From: Nemania diffusa
Taxonomy: Eukaryota; Ascomycota; Sordariomycetes; Xylariales; Xylariaceae
Reading direction: 5' to 3'
Assembly: GCA_038501195.1 (NCBI GenBank)
Contig: JBBPUQ010000004.1
Location: 62,001-126,000 of the forward strand
Length of the DNA: 64,000 bases
Positions within the stretch are counted from its first letter, which is position 1. Every line of letters starts with the position of its first letter. Position numbers and translations under genes: made by a program. The notes under the pieces were generated by a model, which worked only from the letters and a program-made list of their open reading frames with translations, was not told the origin of the DNA and made no database searches. This document shows, piece after piece, positions 1-14,972 of this stretch.

Positions 1-689
1 AATATTATATTTATATAATTATTAATAATTTAACAAATAAATTAATAATTAATTTTAACTTTTAAATTTATTTTAATTTAAAACTGTAATATAATATATA
101 AACTATAAAATATTATATAAATATATATATAATTAATTAATAAATTTATATAAAAAGTTTATATATATTTATTTATTAAATTTAAAAGTAAATATTTTAA
201 AAAAACTATATTATAAATTATATAACTACTATATAAATTAGCTAAATTAAACTTATATTAATTTAAAATATATTATAAATATTATTATTAAAAATTTAAA
301 ATAACTGTTTTTTTATATAATTTTTATTTATTAGTTATTAATAATAGTTTTAAAAAATTTAATATTATTAAATTATAAATAAATAATATTTTTAATTTTA
401 TAACTTTAAAGTTTTTAATTAAAAAAAAAACTAAGCTTTATATAATAAAATTTAAAATTAAATTTAAATAAATTTTAAACAAAAATAATTTAATTAAATT
501 TAATAATATTTAAGTTATATTTATAAATAAATATATTATATTGATTTAAAAAAATTAAACTATATAATTAGTTAAAATTAATTTTTATATAAAAAACTTT
601 ATATAACAATATATTTTTTAATATATTTAAAATATATATATATAATAAAAGCTTTTAAAAGTTTTAAATAAAAAAGCTTATATAAAAGT

Positions 690-923
690 AACGCATTTCT
701 AAAGTAAGCTATACTAGTTAGCACTTGTAAAAAAAGTAACATTTGCATACACTTATAAATTAAATAAAGACCTACGAGGACTTATAAAGACTTACAAAGA
801 CCCACGCACACACTTAAACCTTAGGTTTTAGAAATTGCTACAGGTTTTTTTTTCCATTTAATTTACATTTCACTTTCTATTACTACTTTACTTAACTACC
901 TTTGATTGCACTTATTAATATAA
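690..923. repeat. Less-mutated island with dispersed repeat copy 1
   Basis: Within the AT block this stretch keeps many more G and C bases than its surroundings. Positions 815-923 match 30751-30856 on the same strand: both run from a TAAAACTTAAGTTTT-like start through a T-rich middle to the shared string TATTACTACTTTACTTAA and end near TTATTA. The match is about 105 bp with scattered substitutions. A unit this short would fall below the length usually needed for RIP, which may explain why it stayed less mutated. It may be the end of an unknown transposon. Confidence 0.7.
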
Positions 924-3004
924 ATAATATTTATTAATTAAAAACTTTATATAATTTATTTATTATTATTTAAATTGTCGACTTTTAAAAAACTAATATA
1001 ATTATTTTAAATAAACAAATTAAATAATAAATCAATAATTGTAACTATAAACTAATATTTATATTTTTTAATTTATATTATATAAAGCTTTTTATTTTTA
1101 TAAATAGTTTATTTATAAATAATATAAATATAATATTATAAATTAAATTTTTAATTATATTAGCTATAAAAATTTATATAAAAAATAATATTAACTTAAG
1201 ATTTAAAATTTTTAATAATATTATTTATTGAAATTTAAACAAATATAAACAAATAACTAAAAATATATTAACTAATAAACTATATAAAATAATTAACAAA
1301 TTTAATAGTACAATTGTTTTTTATATAACTTTTTAAAAAATTTTAAAAATGTTGAATATATTATAAGTTTTAGCGATTTTATATTCTGATTTAAAGTTGC
1401 TATATAACTATTTAATCAAACTTAATATAATATAAAAAAAACGATTTATAATTAATATTATATTGCTGCAAAAGTTATATAAAAAAAAAAAAATCTTTAA
1501 AATATGCTAAATTAACAAAAAAAATAACTTAATTAATATATTAATAAAAAAAATACTAAACTAAATATTAAAAACATTAGTTTTAATTAATAAATTATAT
1601 ATATAAATAAAAATATATATAAAAAAAAATTAAAAAATATATATATATAAAAAAAACTATAATTAAAAAAAAAATTTATAACTATTAAAATAGCAATATT
1701 AGTTATAATTAATATATATTTAAATATTTTTTATATAATTTATTATTTATTTATTAAATAATTAGTTATATTTTGTTATATATAATATTAATAAATTACT
1801 AATAAATTTATATAAACTTATATATATATAGTATATATATAAAAATTCTTTTTTAAATATAAAAACAATAATAATATTATATAATTATAATATTATATTT
1901 TACTTTAATTTTGTTATATATAATTGATTATATAAAAGTTAAATTAATAAAAACTTAAAAAACATTTTTTTAATATTTATATATTTATATATATATAAAG
2001 TAATTTATATTAAAAGTTTTAATTAAATTGTTTTTATAATAACAATTTAATAATATAAATATATTAAAATTAAATATTTAAAATATTAAAATAATTTAAA
2101 GTTTTTTAAATAAATAAAATAAATAAAAAGTTTTATAATATAATATAAAAAATAAAAATTATTTATATAATTATAATTTAAATAAAATATAAATTAAAGC
2201 TTTTTTAAAATTATAAAATTAATTAAAATATAAAAAATAAATATTTTTTTAATGAAATTATATAGTTTAAATAAATAAATAAAACTAATTTAAATAATAT
2301 AAATAGTTATATAAAATAAATTAAAAATTATTTTTACTATTAAAATAAAATAAAATTTTAAAAAATATTAATATAAATTAATTTATAAATAAATTTAATA
2401 TTTTAAGTTTTTAAATTAATAAATTAAACTTTATATTAAAAAAAAAAAAAAAAAAAAAGTATAAATAGTTAAAAAGATTTTTAAAAAATTATATTATATA
2501 TATTAAAATTAAAAAAAAAAAAAAAATCGAATTTATAAATAAATTAAATAAATAAAATTAAATAATTATAATAATTATAATAAAATATTATTTTAAAATT
2601 TATTAAAATAAAATTTAAATAAAATTATTAATAGTTTTATTTTAATTAGTTTTAATAAAATTAAAAATTTATTTATTTAAATTAAATTATTTAAAAAAAA
2701 AAAAAAAAAAACTTTATAAATTTTTAAAATAAACAAAAATAAAAAGTAATAATAAAATTAATAAAAAATATAAAATAAAATTATTTAAAAAATATATAAA
2801 AAAATTTAATTTTAAAAACTTAAATTTAAAAAAAAATTAATAAAAAAATTTAATAAATTTATTAATAAATATTATAATAAATTATATATAATTTTTAATA
2901 ATAATTAAATATAAAAAAACTAATATATATAAAAAAAAAAAAAAAAAAAATTAAAAAATATAAAAAATAAAATTAAAAAAAATATAAAAATAATAAATAT
3001 ATTT

Positions 3005-3612
3005 AATATTTTATAAAAATATTAAAAAATATATTAATTTTAAAATAAATTTAATTTATAAAAAACATTATAATAATTATAACTATAAAAATATTATTAA
3101 ATTAAAAAAAAAAAAAGTTATTTTTGTTTTAATTAAATTTTAAAAAAATATATTAAAAGTTTTTTTAATATTTTATAAAAATGTTAAAAAATATATTAAT
3201 TTTAAAATAAATTTAATTTATATAAAATATTATAATAATTATAACTATAAAAATATTATTAAATTAAAAAAAAAAAACTTATTTTTATTTTAATTAAATT
3301 ATAAAAAAATAAATTGAAAAACTTTTTAATATTTTATAAAAGTATTAAAAAATATATTAGTTTTAAAAAAAGTTTAATTTATAAAAAACATTATAGTAAT
3401 TATAATTATAAAAATTTATTAAAATATAAAAAATAAAATAAAAAAAAAATATAAAAATAATAAATATATTTAATATTTTTAATATAAAATATATAATAAA
3501 TAATATATTTTTTAATATTTTATAAAAATAGTAAAAAATATATTAGTTTTAAAATAAATTTAAAATATAAAAAGCATTATATTAATTTTAATTATAAAAA
3601 TATTATTAAAAT
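3005..3612 (+). repeat. Four-copy imperfect tandem repeat, unit about 160-186 bp
   Basis: Four units begin with the same AATATTTTATAAAA string at 3005, 3167, 3328 and 3514, so spacings are 162, 161 and 186 bases. Each unit then contains AAAAAATATATTA, a TTAATTTATA-like stretch and a conserved ATAATTATAACTATAAAAAT-like block. Unit four carries an insertion before its start. The array ends just upstream of the gypsy reverse transcriptase remnant at 3643. It could be a satellite, or an internally duplicated part of that retroelement. Confidence 0.75.
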
Positions 3613-3642
3613 GTTTTAAAAAAATATTTAAATAATTTTTAT

Positions 3643-4180
3643 AATGTTTATATTAATAATATATTTTTTTATTTAAATAATTTAAAAAAATATAAACAAT
3701 ATATAAAAAAAATATTAAAAAAGTTATAAAATATAAATTTATAAATTAACTTAAAAAAATGTAAATTTTATATTATTAAAACTAAATATTTAAAATTTAT
3801 TATAAAAAAAAACAAAATAAAAATAAATTTTAAAAAAATTATAATAATATAAAATTAAAAATAATTAATAAATATAAAAATAATTTAATTATTTTTAAAA
3901 TTTTATAATTTTTATTATTAATTTATTTTAAAATATAATTAAAAAGTAAAATTTTTATTTAAATTAATTAAAAAAAATATAATATTTTAATAAAATAAAA
4001 ATTATAAAATAGTTTTTTTAAAGCTTAAAAACTAATTAATTTTAATATTAATATTAATTTATTATAATTATAATAAAAAAAACTTAAATAAAAATTAATA
4101 TTTTTAATAAAATAATAATAAAAGTTTTATTATAAAAAAAAAATAGTTTTTAATATTTTATTATATATTATTTAAAAACT
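3643..4180 (+). pseudogene. Ty3/gypsy reverse transcriptase ghost (element 1)
   Basis: In the frame starting at 3643 the translation reads through stops as a Ty3/gypsy reverse transcriptase. The string VYINNIFFYLNNL stands where the catalytic aspartate box normally lies, with Asn in place of both Asp as expected from G-to-A change. It is followed by INLKKCKF, KTKYLKFIIK and then LFLKFYNFYY*FI, the order of the palm and thumb motifs of this family. In-frame stops occur at 3727 and 3742 and then repeatedly after 3850. The continuation to about 4180 matches the start of the connection/RNase H part. This element is more eroded than the one at 14,767-22,216. I could not delimit its LTRs. The assignment rests on motif order and spacing, not on an alignment. 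Confidence 0.8.
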
Positions 4181-7100
4181 TTATATATAAAAAAGCTAAA
4201 TTATAATATTTTAAATAAAGAAATATTAATAATAATTAAAAAATTTAAATATTAATAATTTAAATTAATAAATATATAAAAAAACAGCTATTTTTAATTA
4301 TAATTAATTATTAAATTTTTAAATTTTTTAATATTAAATAATAATTAAATTTTTAATAAATTAATTAAATAAATTTAATAATTTAATATTATTTTATTAT
4401 TATATATTAATTAAAATTAAAAAATATAATAATTAATTTATTATTAAAAAAATAAAAAAACTTATAAATTTAAAAAAATAAAATAAAATATTAATAATAT
4501 ATAACTTTATTTAAATTAATAAATAAAAAAAAAATTTATAAATATAAATTTAATAATTAAATTATTTTATTTAAAATAAAATATAAAAATTAATATATTA
4601 TTATTTATAATATTATTAATTAATAAAGTTTTAAAATATATTTAGAAATTTTTTAATTTAAAAATATATTAAATTAAAATATAATTTAAAATAATTTAAA
4701 AATTAGGTTTTTTATAAAAGTTTAATAATTTAAAAAAAATAATTTATAATTTTATAAATAAATTATTTTTTTATAAAGTTTTTAATAAAAATTTATAATA
4801 AAATAACAATAGTTTATTTTAAATATAATAAAACAAAAAAATTAATATTATTATAATATTAATAATTTAAATTAATAATAAATTATAATAAATATATTAT
4901 TAATTATTTTAAATATTAATTAATAAAAGTATTAAAAAATAAAATTTTAAAATTATTATAATTTATTTTTATATTTTTATAACTGTTTTAATATATAGTT
5001 ATTAATTTTAAAAAATAATAATAAATAAAAAAAAAACAAGTTTATATTTATAATAATAAATTAATATAATAAATTATTATAATTAATATTTTATAATAAA
5101 TTAATAATTATATAAAAAATAATATAATTATATTATAAAAGTTTATTTAAAGTTTTTAAATTATTAAAACAAATTAATTTAAATTAAAAACTTTAATTTT
5201 TTTTTTTTTATTAATAAATTAATAAAGATATTAAATATTAAATAAATTTTATTATTAATAAAATATTATAAATTTATAAAATAAATTAAAATTGTTATTA
5301 AATGTTTAAATTAATAATTATATTTTTTTTATAATTATTATTAAAATAATTAAATAAATATATTGTTAATAATAAATTTTACTGTTATATTATTATTATA
5401 TAATTTAATAAAATTATAGCTATATAAAATATTATTTAAATTTTTAATATTTAGTTATTATAACTAAAAAAACAAAACATAAAAATTTATAAATTTATTT
5501 TTAATTAAATAATTAAATTAAAAATAAACTTAATAAAAAGTTAATATTAATAAATAATATATAAAAATAATACAAATAATATTTAAATAAATTTAAAAAA
5601 AAATAATATATTAAAAAAATTAATATAAATAAAAATTTAATTTAAAAATAAATAATTATATATTTATTATAAAAAAGCACTAATTTTAAATTATTAATAA
5701 ACTTTTTAATAAATTAAATTATTTTTTTATTTAATAATATTTTAAAATTTTTAAATAAATAAATTTTATTATTTTTTAAATAAAAGTTTTAAATAATTAA
5801 AAATTAATAAATTTATATTATATTAATTAATTATAAAAGTTTTTAAATAATTTATTATTAAAATAATAAATAAATAAACTTAAAAATAAAGTAATTTTTT
5901 TTATAAAAAATAAATAAAAATAAAAAATAAAATAAATATATATTTTATAATTTTATTATAAAAAAACTTTATAATATTAAATTAATTAATAAAAATAAAA
6001 TTTTAATAATTAATAATATTTTATAAATAATTTTAAAAATTTAATTAAAATATTATTAATATTTTATAAAATAAATTTTAAAATAATAAAACTTTTAAAA
6101 TAGTTAAAAAAAATAGCTATAAATAATAAACAAAATTTTTTTTTTAAAAATATATAAAAATAATAATATATTAAAAAAAAAATTTATAAAAATAATTAAA
6201 AAATTATAAAAAAAAAATATAAATATAAATATAATTATAAATAAAATTATTATAATTTTATAATAATTATTTATAAAAAAATTTTATATATTTTTATAAA
6301 ATAAAAATTTATAATATAATAATATTAAAATAAATATTTAAAATGATTTTTTTTTTTATTAAAATATAAATAATAAATTTAAGTTTTTAAAATATTAATT
6401 TTAAAATAAAGTTTTTTTAATAAAAAAAATAATTATAACTAAATAATTAAATTAAATAATATTTAAAATAATATTTATAATTAAAATAAAACTTTTAATT
6501 TATATATATAATTTATTATATATTTATAAATATATATTTATATAAATTAAATTTAAAATAGTTTTTTTTTTATTTTTTTTTTATAATTAATATATAAATA
6601 ATATTTTATTTATAAACTTTATTTTATTTAAATATATTAATTATAATATATAATAAATTAAAATATAATAAATTTTTTAGTTTTAAAAATTTAAGAAATA
6701 AATAAAATTAATAAATTTTTTTATATTAATTTAAATATTTATTATAATTAATTTAAAAAAGTAAATATTAATTTAAAGCTAAAATTATTAAGTTTAAAAA
6801 ATAAATATTATTAATTAATTATTATAATAAAATAATTAATAAAATAAATTAAATATTAAAAACTATTTTAAAAATTAATAAATTTTATTTTTTTAATTAA
6901 AAGTTTAAAATTATTATTATTAATTATTAAATAATAATTAATTTATATTAATTATTAAAATAAAATATTTTAATAAACTATTAATATAAATAATTTATTT
7001 AATTTAATAATATTTTTATTTTTATATAATTGTTTTTTATAATTATTTTTTTATTAAAAATTAAAATTAAAAAAACTATTAATTTAAAAATTTAATAAAA

Positions 7101-8535
7101 TATAAATTAATATAATAAAATAATTAAAAAATAATATTATATTTTATAATAAAATAAAATAAATTTAAAAAAAAAATTAAATTAAAAAAAAAAAAATTTT
7201 AAAAATTAATATAAAATATTATAAAATAATATATTAATTAATAATATAATTTAAAACTTTAAAATTAAAATTATTAATATAAAAATTATTATTTAATTAA
7301 AATAAAATTATATAAACAATTTAAATTAAATTTATTAAACAAAAATTAATATATTTAATAAATTAATTTTAATTTAATATATTATAAAAATATTTAATAT
7401 TAATTAAATAATTAATATTAATATTTTATATAAAAAATAATAAAAAATTTTAAATAATAAATTAATATTATTTTTATTTAATAAAAATTTAAAATATATT
7501 AAATTAATAAAATAATTAATATTTAAAAAATTAATTTATTTAAAAAGATTTTTTTTTAAAATTTAATTAATTAAAATATTATTATTTTAATTTAATTATA
7601 ATATAGTTTTAAAATTTAATAATAAGTTAAAAAATAATAACTTTTTATAATATTATATATTAATTTAATATATTTCTTTAAAAAAATAAAAAATAAAAAA
7701 ATTATTAAAATTTATTAAATTAAATATATATTTAAATATAACATTTGTTTTATTTATATTTAAACTTTATTTAATTAATATAAAATTTTATATTAATTTT
7801 TAATAAAAGAATTAATTTTTAAAAAATTAAATTATTTAAATTTTTAATATTAAAAATATATTATTTAATTATTATAAATTAAAAATATATTTTAAATTTA
7901 ATATTATTAAAGTTTTTAATTAATTATTATTAATAATTAAATTTTATTTTTTAATTATATTTTAAATTATATTAAAAACTTTTTATTAAATAATTTTATT
8001 ATTTAATTTAAAAATAAACTTTATATAATAATAAAATTTTATTAATATTTAATTTTATAATTTATTTAATTAATTTATTAATATATATATTAATAATATT
8101 TTAATTTATTTTAATAAAATTTTAAATTATTAAAAGTAATATAAAAAAATAATATATTATTTATATAAAGCTAATTTTTAAAAAAATACTTATAAATTTT
8201 ATTTTAAAATTATTATAATTAATTATTAAAATATAATTTTAAAAATTAATTAAAAAATTAAAAAAAATTTAAAAAAAATTAAAATAATTTTAAATTAAAA
8301 ATTTAAAAATTTTAAAACTATAATTTTAATTATTTTTAAAACTTTATAATTTTATAAAAATATTTATATATTATATTAATAATATTTTTAAATTATTTAT
8401 ATAGTTATTAAAAAAAAACTATAAATTAAAATTAAAACTAAAATAATAAAAAATTTTTAAAATAATAAAAAACTAATTATATTAATTTTAATATTAGTTT
8501 TTTTTTAATTTAAAGCTTTAATATATATTAAAATT

Positions 8536-8844
8536 ATTAATAAAACTATTTATATATATATATATATAAAAAAATTTAAAATAATTTATAAAATTTAAAA
8601 TTTATTTTTAAATTTTAAATTTTATATTAATTTATATATATATTTTATAAAAAAACAATATAATTAAAAACATTATATATAAATTATTTATATATATATA
8701 TATATAAAACTTATAAATTTTATAAATTTTAATAAATTTTTATATTTTTTATTTATTTAATTATTTAATAAAAGTTTTAATTTAAGTTTTAATTATATAT
8801 ATATAATATATATATATAAATTTTATTAAATTATTAATTTAATA
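8536..8844. repeat. LTR-like direct repeat, left copy of element 2
   Basis: It matches 14017-14326 over its full length. Shared landmarks in order are ATTAATARAACT, a (TA)n run, TTAAAATAATTTATAAA, ATATTAATTTATATATAT, a second (TA)n run, TTTTAATAAATTTTTATATTTT, TTATTTAATTATTTAATAAAAG and a final AATTTTATTAARTTATTAAT. The left copy has lost more G and C than the right copy, consistent with C-to-T and G-to-A change. Confidence 0.8.
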
Positions 8845-11800
8845 TTAAAGATTTTTTTTTTTATATAATAACTTTAGTTTTAATATTAACTATTTTTTTA
8901 TGATTTTTTTTATTATTTAATCGATTTATATATATTTTTATTTATATAATTAATTTATTTATACTAATTAATTTTTTTAATATTTAATTAAATGTTTTTT
9001 TTATATAAATATTTATTAAATTATTTTTATTATTGATTTAATATATTTTTATAATTTTATAATTTTTATATATTTTTTAAAATAATATAATATTAATTAT
9101 AAATTGTTTTTTTTATATAGTTTTTAGTTTAATTAAATATTTATATAAAAATTTAAAATTAATATATATATTTAATAATATAGTTAATAATTTTATTATA
9201 TAAATAATTTTTTAAAAAATTATATTAAATATAATAATATAGTTAAATTTATTAATTATATTATATAATTTATTTATTAATATATTATATATAATTTATT
9301 TATATTTAATTAAATTTTAATAAATAATATTATTTTTAATTATAAAAATATTTTTTATATAATTTTTATTATATATTGTCGATTTATTATTATATTTATA
9401 TATTTAATATTTTAATATTATTTTTTAATAGTTTTTAAATTTATATATTAATTAATAAATTATATAATATTTTTAATTAATATATTAATATAATATATAT
9501 ATTTTAAATTTATTAAATAATATATTATTAAAAATAATCTTTTATATAAAAGTTAATAATATATAATTATTTAATTTGTTTTTATTAAATAAATAAAAAA
9601 TTTTATTTATTTATTTAAATTTTATTTTTGTTAAATTTAATAAAATATTTAAATATTAATTTTATTTTTAATTTTATATAAAATAATAGTTTAATTTTTT
9701 TTTTATATAAAAACTTTTTAAATATAATATTAAAAATAATATTTATTTAAAGTTTTATAATTATAAATTTATTAGATTTTTTTTTAATATATAATAAATA
9801 TAAGTTATATATAAATATTTTTATATTTAATTTTTAATAATAATATTTATAATAAATTTTATATTAATATAATTTTAATTTAGCTAATTTATATAATAGT
9901 TATATAATTTAAAATATAATATTTGTTAAATATTTATTTTTTAATCTTTTTAATAAATAAATATAAATTTTTTAATTTAATTTATTATATAATTATATAT
10001 ATATTTAAAAAATATTTTATAATTTTATATATATATTATAGTTTTAAATTAATAATAATTTTAAAGTTATAATAAATTATTAATTTATATATCAAATTAT
10101 TAATATTTATATAAAAATTTAAACTTTATTATTATTTTTATAATTTTATATAATTAATTTAAATTTTTTATATAGTTTAATTATTTTATTTTTAACTTTT
10201 TATATAAATTTAATTTAAAAAATTTTTATTTAATTATATTAATTTAAATTATATTATATAAATTAAAATATATTTTAAATTATTAATATATTTATTTTAA
10301 TTATATTTAATTATTTAAAAAATATATTAAATATAATAATTATATTATTTTGTTTTAATTATATAATTAAAATATAATTGTTAATTTTTTTTAATTTAAA
10401 ATATTAACTATTAATAGTTATAAATAATTTTTTTAATTTATTTTTATATTAAAGTTATAACTATTTAATAATTTAAAAAAAATTATATAAAAAGTTATTT
10501 TTTTTATATAATAAATTAAATATAATTTTTTATTAATAATATAGTTTAATTTATATATAATAAAATTTAGCTAGTTTATTTATTATATTAACTATAATAT
10601 TATAATTTTTAATTATAAAAATTTTATATAATTTTATTTAGTTTTTTTGTTTTTTTTATATTATAATTTTATTTTAAAAAAATAAAAAAAATACTTTATA
10701 TAATAATATTAGTTTATTTTTAATTTATATAATTTAATTAATATTAATTTTTATATAAATATTTTTTAATATTTTTATAATGTTTTATATAATTTTTATT
10801 TTTTAAATAATTTTTAATAAAAAAAATAAATTATTATTAATTTTAAAATAAACTTTAAAAACTAATAAAATAAATATAAAACTATTTGATTTAATTATAT
10901 TATTTAAAACTTTTATAACTATTTATAATATTATTTTTTTATTTATATAATAATTAAATTTTTTATATAAAATATCAAATATATAATAAAATAATATATA
11001 TATTTGTTTAATTTTTTTAAAAGTTTAATATATTTTAATAAATATTTTTTTATATAAAATTTAAATTAATTATATATTATTATAAAATTTTTTAAATAAA
11101 AAGTTTATATCGAAATTATATATAATATAATTAAATAACTTTTAATATATTAAAATTTAATATTAATATAATATATTTTAAAAATTATATATATTTAAAA
11201 ATTTTAAAAATTTAATTATTTAAAATAAAATATTTATATTAATTATATATAAAATTAATTATTTATTAATTTATATAATATTAATAATAATTTTATAATT
11301 AAAATTATATTTATTTTTTAATAAAAATTTAAATTTTTTTAAAACTTAATTATATAATTAATAATAGTAATAAAATTTTTTAATTTTTTAAAATATTAAA
11401 ACATGAATATTATTATATTTAGTTTTTTATAATAATTTTATAAGTTTTTTTATATAAAAATATTTAAATTAATAATATAATTTTTAAAATTTTTATTTTA
11501 TAAAATAACTTATAATTTTTAATTAATTAATATTAAAAAATAAATATTTTTATTTTTATATAATTAATATTATTATATTATTTTATTATATAATTATATT
11601 TTATATATTATTAAAATAAATATATAATTAATTTATATTTTATAATAATAATAAAAATAAAATCGATATATTTAATATATAAAATTTAATTAATTTAATT
11701 TATATTAAAATAATTATAATATTTATAGTTTTAAAGTTTTTAATATTAATAAATCAAATTGTTATATTATTTAAAATTTAATTTATTTATATAAAAAAGT

Positions 11801-14016
11801 TTTTTTATATAAAAATTTTAATTTAAATTTTTTTAATAATTAAAATTTTTGCTATATTAATATTTTATAAAATATTTTAATATTTTATATTATATTAACT
11901 ATTTAAATAAAAATTATTTAATATTAATATTTAGTTTTAAATATATATATTTTTTTTTATTATATAATAAAAATATATTAAATTTATTAAAAATTAAACT
12001 ATTTTATTTTTAATTTTAAAATTTAAATTATTATTAAATTTATTAGTATATAAAAAAATTTTATTATTTTTATAGTTTAATATAAATATATTATATTTTT
12101 TATATAATAAAACTTTTTATTTTAAAATATTATATATAATAAAATTTTAATTTTTTGTTTTAAATTTTTTTTATTAATTATAATTAATAAATTAATAATT
12201 AAATTTTTTATAAATAAAATATTTTTTATTATTTTTATTATTTTTATTATATAATTGCTATAGTTTTTAATAAAAGTTTTTTTTAAAACTATAATTATAT
12301 AATTATTTTAAATATTTAATATTATATTATTTATTAATAAAATAAATATTTATTATATAATAATAATTTATTTTTTAATTAAAAAAAACTTATAATATTA
12401 TTTATAAATTAAAAAATAAAGTTTTATATATAAATTTTTAATTAATTAAAATAGATTTAAATTTAAATATATTAAAATATATTTATATAATTATTATATA
12501 AAATAATATTTTTTTATAATAATTAAGTTTTAAAATATATTATATAAGCTAAAATTTATTAATTATAGTTTTTAATATTTTAAATATTATTTTTATTAAA
12601 TTATTTTATTTTATTTATATAAAACTAATAATAGTTTAATTAATTTAATATTAACTATAATTAATTATTATATTAAAATAATTATTAAATATTATATAAA
12701 TTTTGTTTTATTTATATATTAAATTAATATAATTAAAATAATATTATTTAGCTTTTTTTTTTAATATAAAAAAAAATATTATATAATATTGTTTTTTAAT
12801 AATTTTAAATTAATAATATATCAAAATAAAAATTTAAACTTTATAATATAATATATTATATAATTTATTGCTATAGTTTTAATTAAATTATTATATTTTA
12901 ATAAATATAATAAATTAAGCTGTTTTAATTAAACTATTATAAATAATTTAAATAAAAAAAAATTTATATAATTAATTTTTATATATAAATAAAAATATAA
13001 AATATATAATAAAAATTTTAAAAGTAAATATAAATTTTTAAGTTTTTATTTATATAAAAAAATTAAATATTTAATTATTTATATTAAATATTAAAATATA
13101 TATTAATATTATTAATTTTAATATAACTAGTTATAATATTAAATAATTTATTTATATAATTAAAAGTTTTAATATATTTACTAATATAAATATTAAAACT
13201 ATTTATATAAATATATTATTATTTAAATTTTTATTATTTTTATTTATATATTTTTTAATAATATATAAAAATTTATTTTTAAATAATCTTTTATATATTT
13301 TGATATTTTTATTATTTTTAACAATAGTAATAAATTTTTTTTAAAATATATAACTAATATTTATTAACATTAATTTTATTTAATTGTTAAAATTTATTAT
13401 AAATATTTATATAAATTATTTATTTTTAATTTTTAATTATATATAATTTTGCAAATATTTTATAAAATATATTGTTAATTATAAAAATTTAATAAATTAA
13501 TTAAAATTAATAGTTATATTTTAATATTTAAAATTAGTTTGTTTTTTTTAAATTTTTATTTAAATATTACTGTTTTTAATTATATTTTTATATATAAATT
13601 TATTTTTATTATATAAAATTATTGATTTATTATTTTAAATTTATTTAGTTATTATAGCTATAGCTACTATAGTTATTTTTATTATAAATATTAATATAAT
13701 TATAAAAAATAATAAAATAAAAAAAATAAAATAAATAAAATAGTCGAAAAAATAAATATATAAAATAGTTTATAGTTTTGTTAATTTTTATATAAAAATA
13801 ATTAAATTATTATATAAAACTAATTTTAATTTTGTAATAGTTAAGTTTTTTTTGTTTAATAGTTAATTCGATATATTTTTAATTAATCGATATAAATAAT
13901 AGTTTATTTTTTATATAAAAAAAAAAAAAATAAAACATAAAAGTTACTTTTAATAATAACTAATTTCTGTTTTTTTATTTTATTAATTAATAATTATATT
14001 TTATAATTACTAATTA

Positions 14017-14326
14017 ATATTAATAGAACTTTTTATATATATATATATAAAAAAGTTTAAAATAATTTATAAAGTTTAAAGTTTATTTTTAAGTTTTAAA
14101 GTTTTATATTAATTTATATATATATTTTATAAAAAAAAAATATAACTAAAAAAGTTATATATAAATTATTTATATATATATATATATAAAATTTAAAAAT
14201 TTTATAAATTTTAATAAATTTTTATATTTTCTATTTATTTAATTATTTAATAAAAGTCCTAGTTGAAGTTTTAATTATATATATATAATATATATATATA
14301 AATTTTATTAAGTTATTAATTTAATA
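14017..14326. repeat. LTR-like direct repeat, right copy of element 2
   Basis: Counterpart of 8536-8844. This copy retains bases such as AAGTCCTAGTTGAAG near 14255 where the left copy reads AAGTTTTAATTTAAG. The pairwise differences there are C/T and G/A transitions, the RIP pattern. Confidence 0.8.
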
Positions 14327-14766
14327 AAAATAAATATTTTATATAATATAATTCAAAGAATTATTTAATAAAAATAAAAAAATAATAAATAAAAACTTAT
14401 TAATTTTTTTTTAAAAATTATAACTTTATATAAATAAATTTATTTAATTTAAAATTAAAAAATATTAACAATAATATAAATTTTTAAATATTATTATTTT
14501 AAATTATTAAATATATAATTTTAAATAATTATTAATTATTAAATATTAATTTATTAATTAATTAAAAAAGCTTTTTTAATAAAATAAATTAAATAAATAA
14601 ATTTTTTATATAATTTTAATATTATTTTGTAATATAAATAAAAAAAAATAATATTATAATTAATATATTTTTTTAAAAAATAGCTAATTTATTAATAATT
14701 AAAATTTAAAAATAAAAAAAAAAACTTTTATATTTATTAAATTAAATATAATTAAAAGTTTTATAA

Positions 14767-14972
14767 TGTTATAAGCTGTATAAACTACTAAGTTTAGCTT
14801 GTAAATGTAGTTTTAAACAATTGCTAAAATTGCGCTAGCTGTATATATTAAACTATTTAGCTGCTTTAAAGCACAGCATATATACTAAAAAAACTCTTTT
14901 TTTTTTTTTTTTAAACTAAATTATAAACAATATATATTTATAGCTATTAAACTTTAACTTGTTATATATAAT
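14767..14972 (+). repeat. 5' LTR of element 3
   Basis: Begins TGTTATAAGCTG and ends near TTATATATAATT. It aligns without gaps to the 3' copy over the first 48 bases compared, with all differences there being A/G or C/T transitions. Shared landmarks are ACAATTG, GCGCTAGCT, ATTTAGCTGCTTTAAA, TATATACTAAAAAAA, a T run and AAACTAAATTATAAACA. The end is placed to within about ten bases. Confidence 0.85.

Larger units (their letters stand above)
8536..14326. mobile_element. Probable RIP-degraded LTR element (element 2)
   Basis: Two direct repeats of about 310 bp, described separately, lie 5.5 kb apart and bracket a block that is strongly T-rich on the plus strand. That geometry, total about 5.8 kb, is typical of an LTR retrotransposon. 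By comparison with the neighbouring plus-strand gypsy elements, which are A-rich on their coding strand, the coding strand here is probably minus. No domain could be read with confidence, so copia and gypsy cannot be separated. Boundaries are good to roughly ten bases. Confidence 0.65.
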
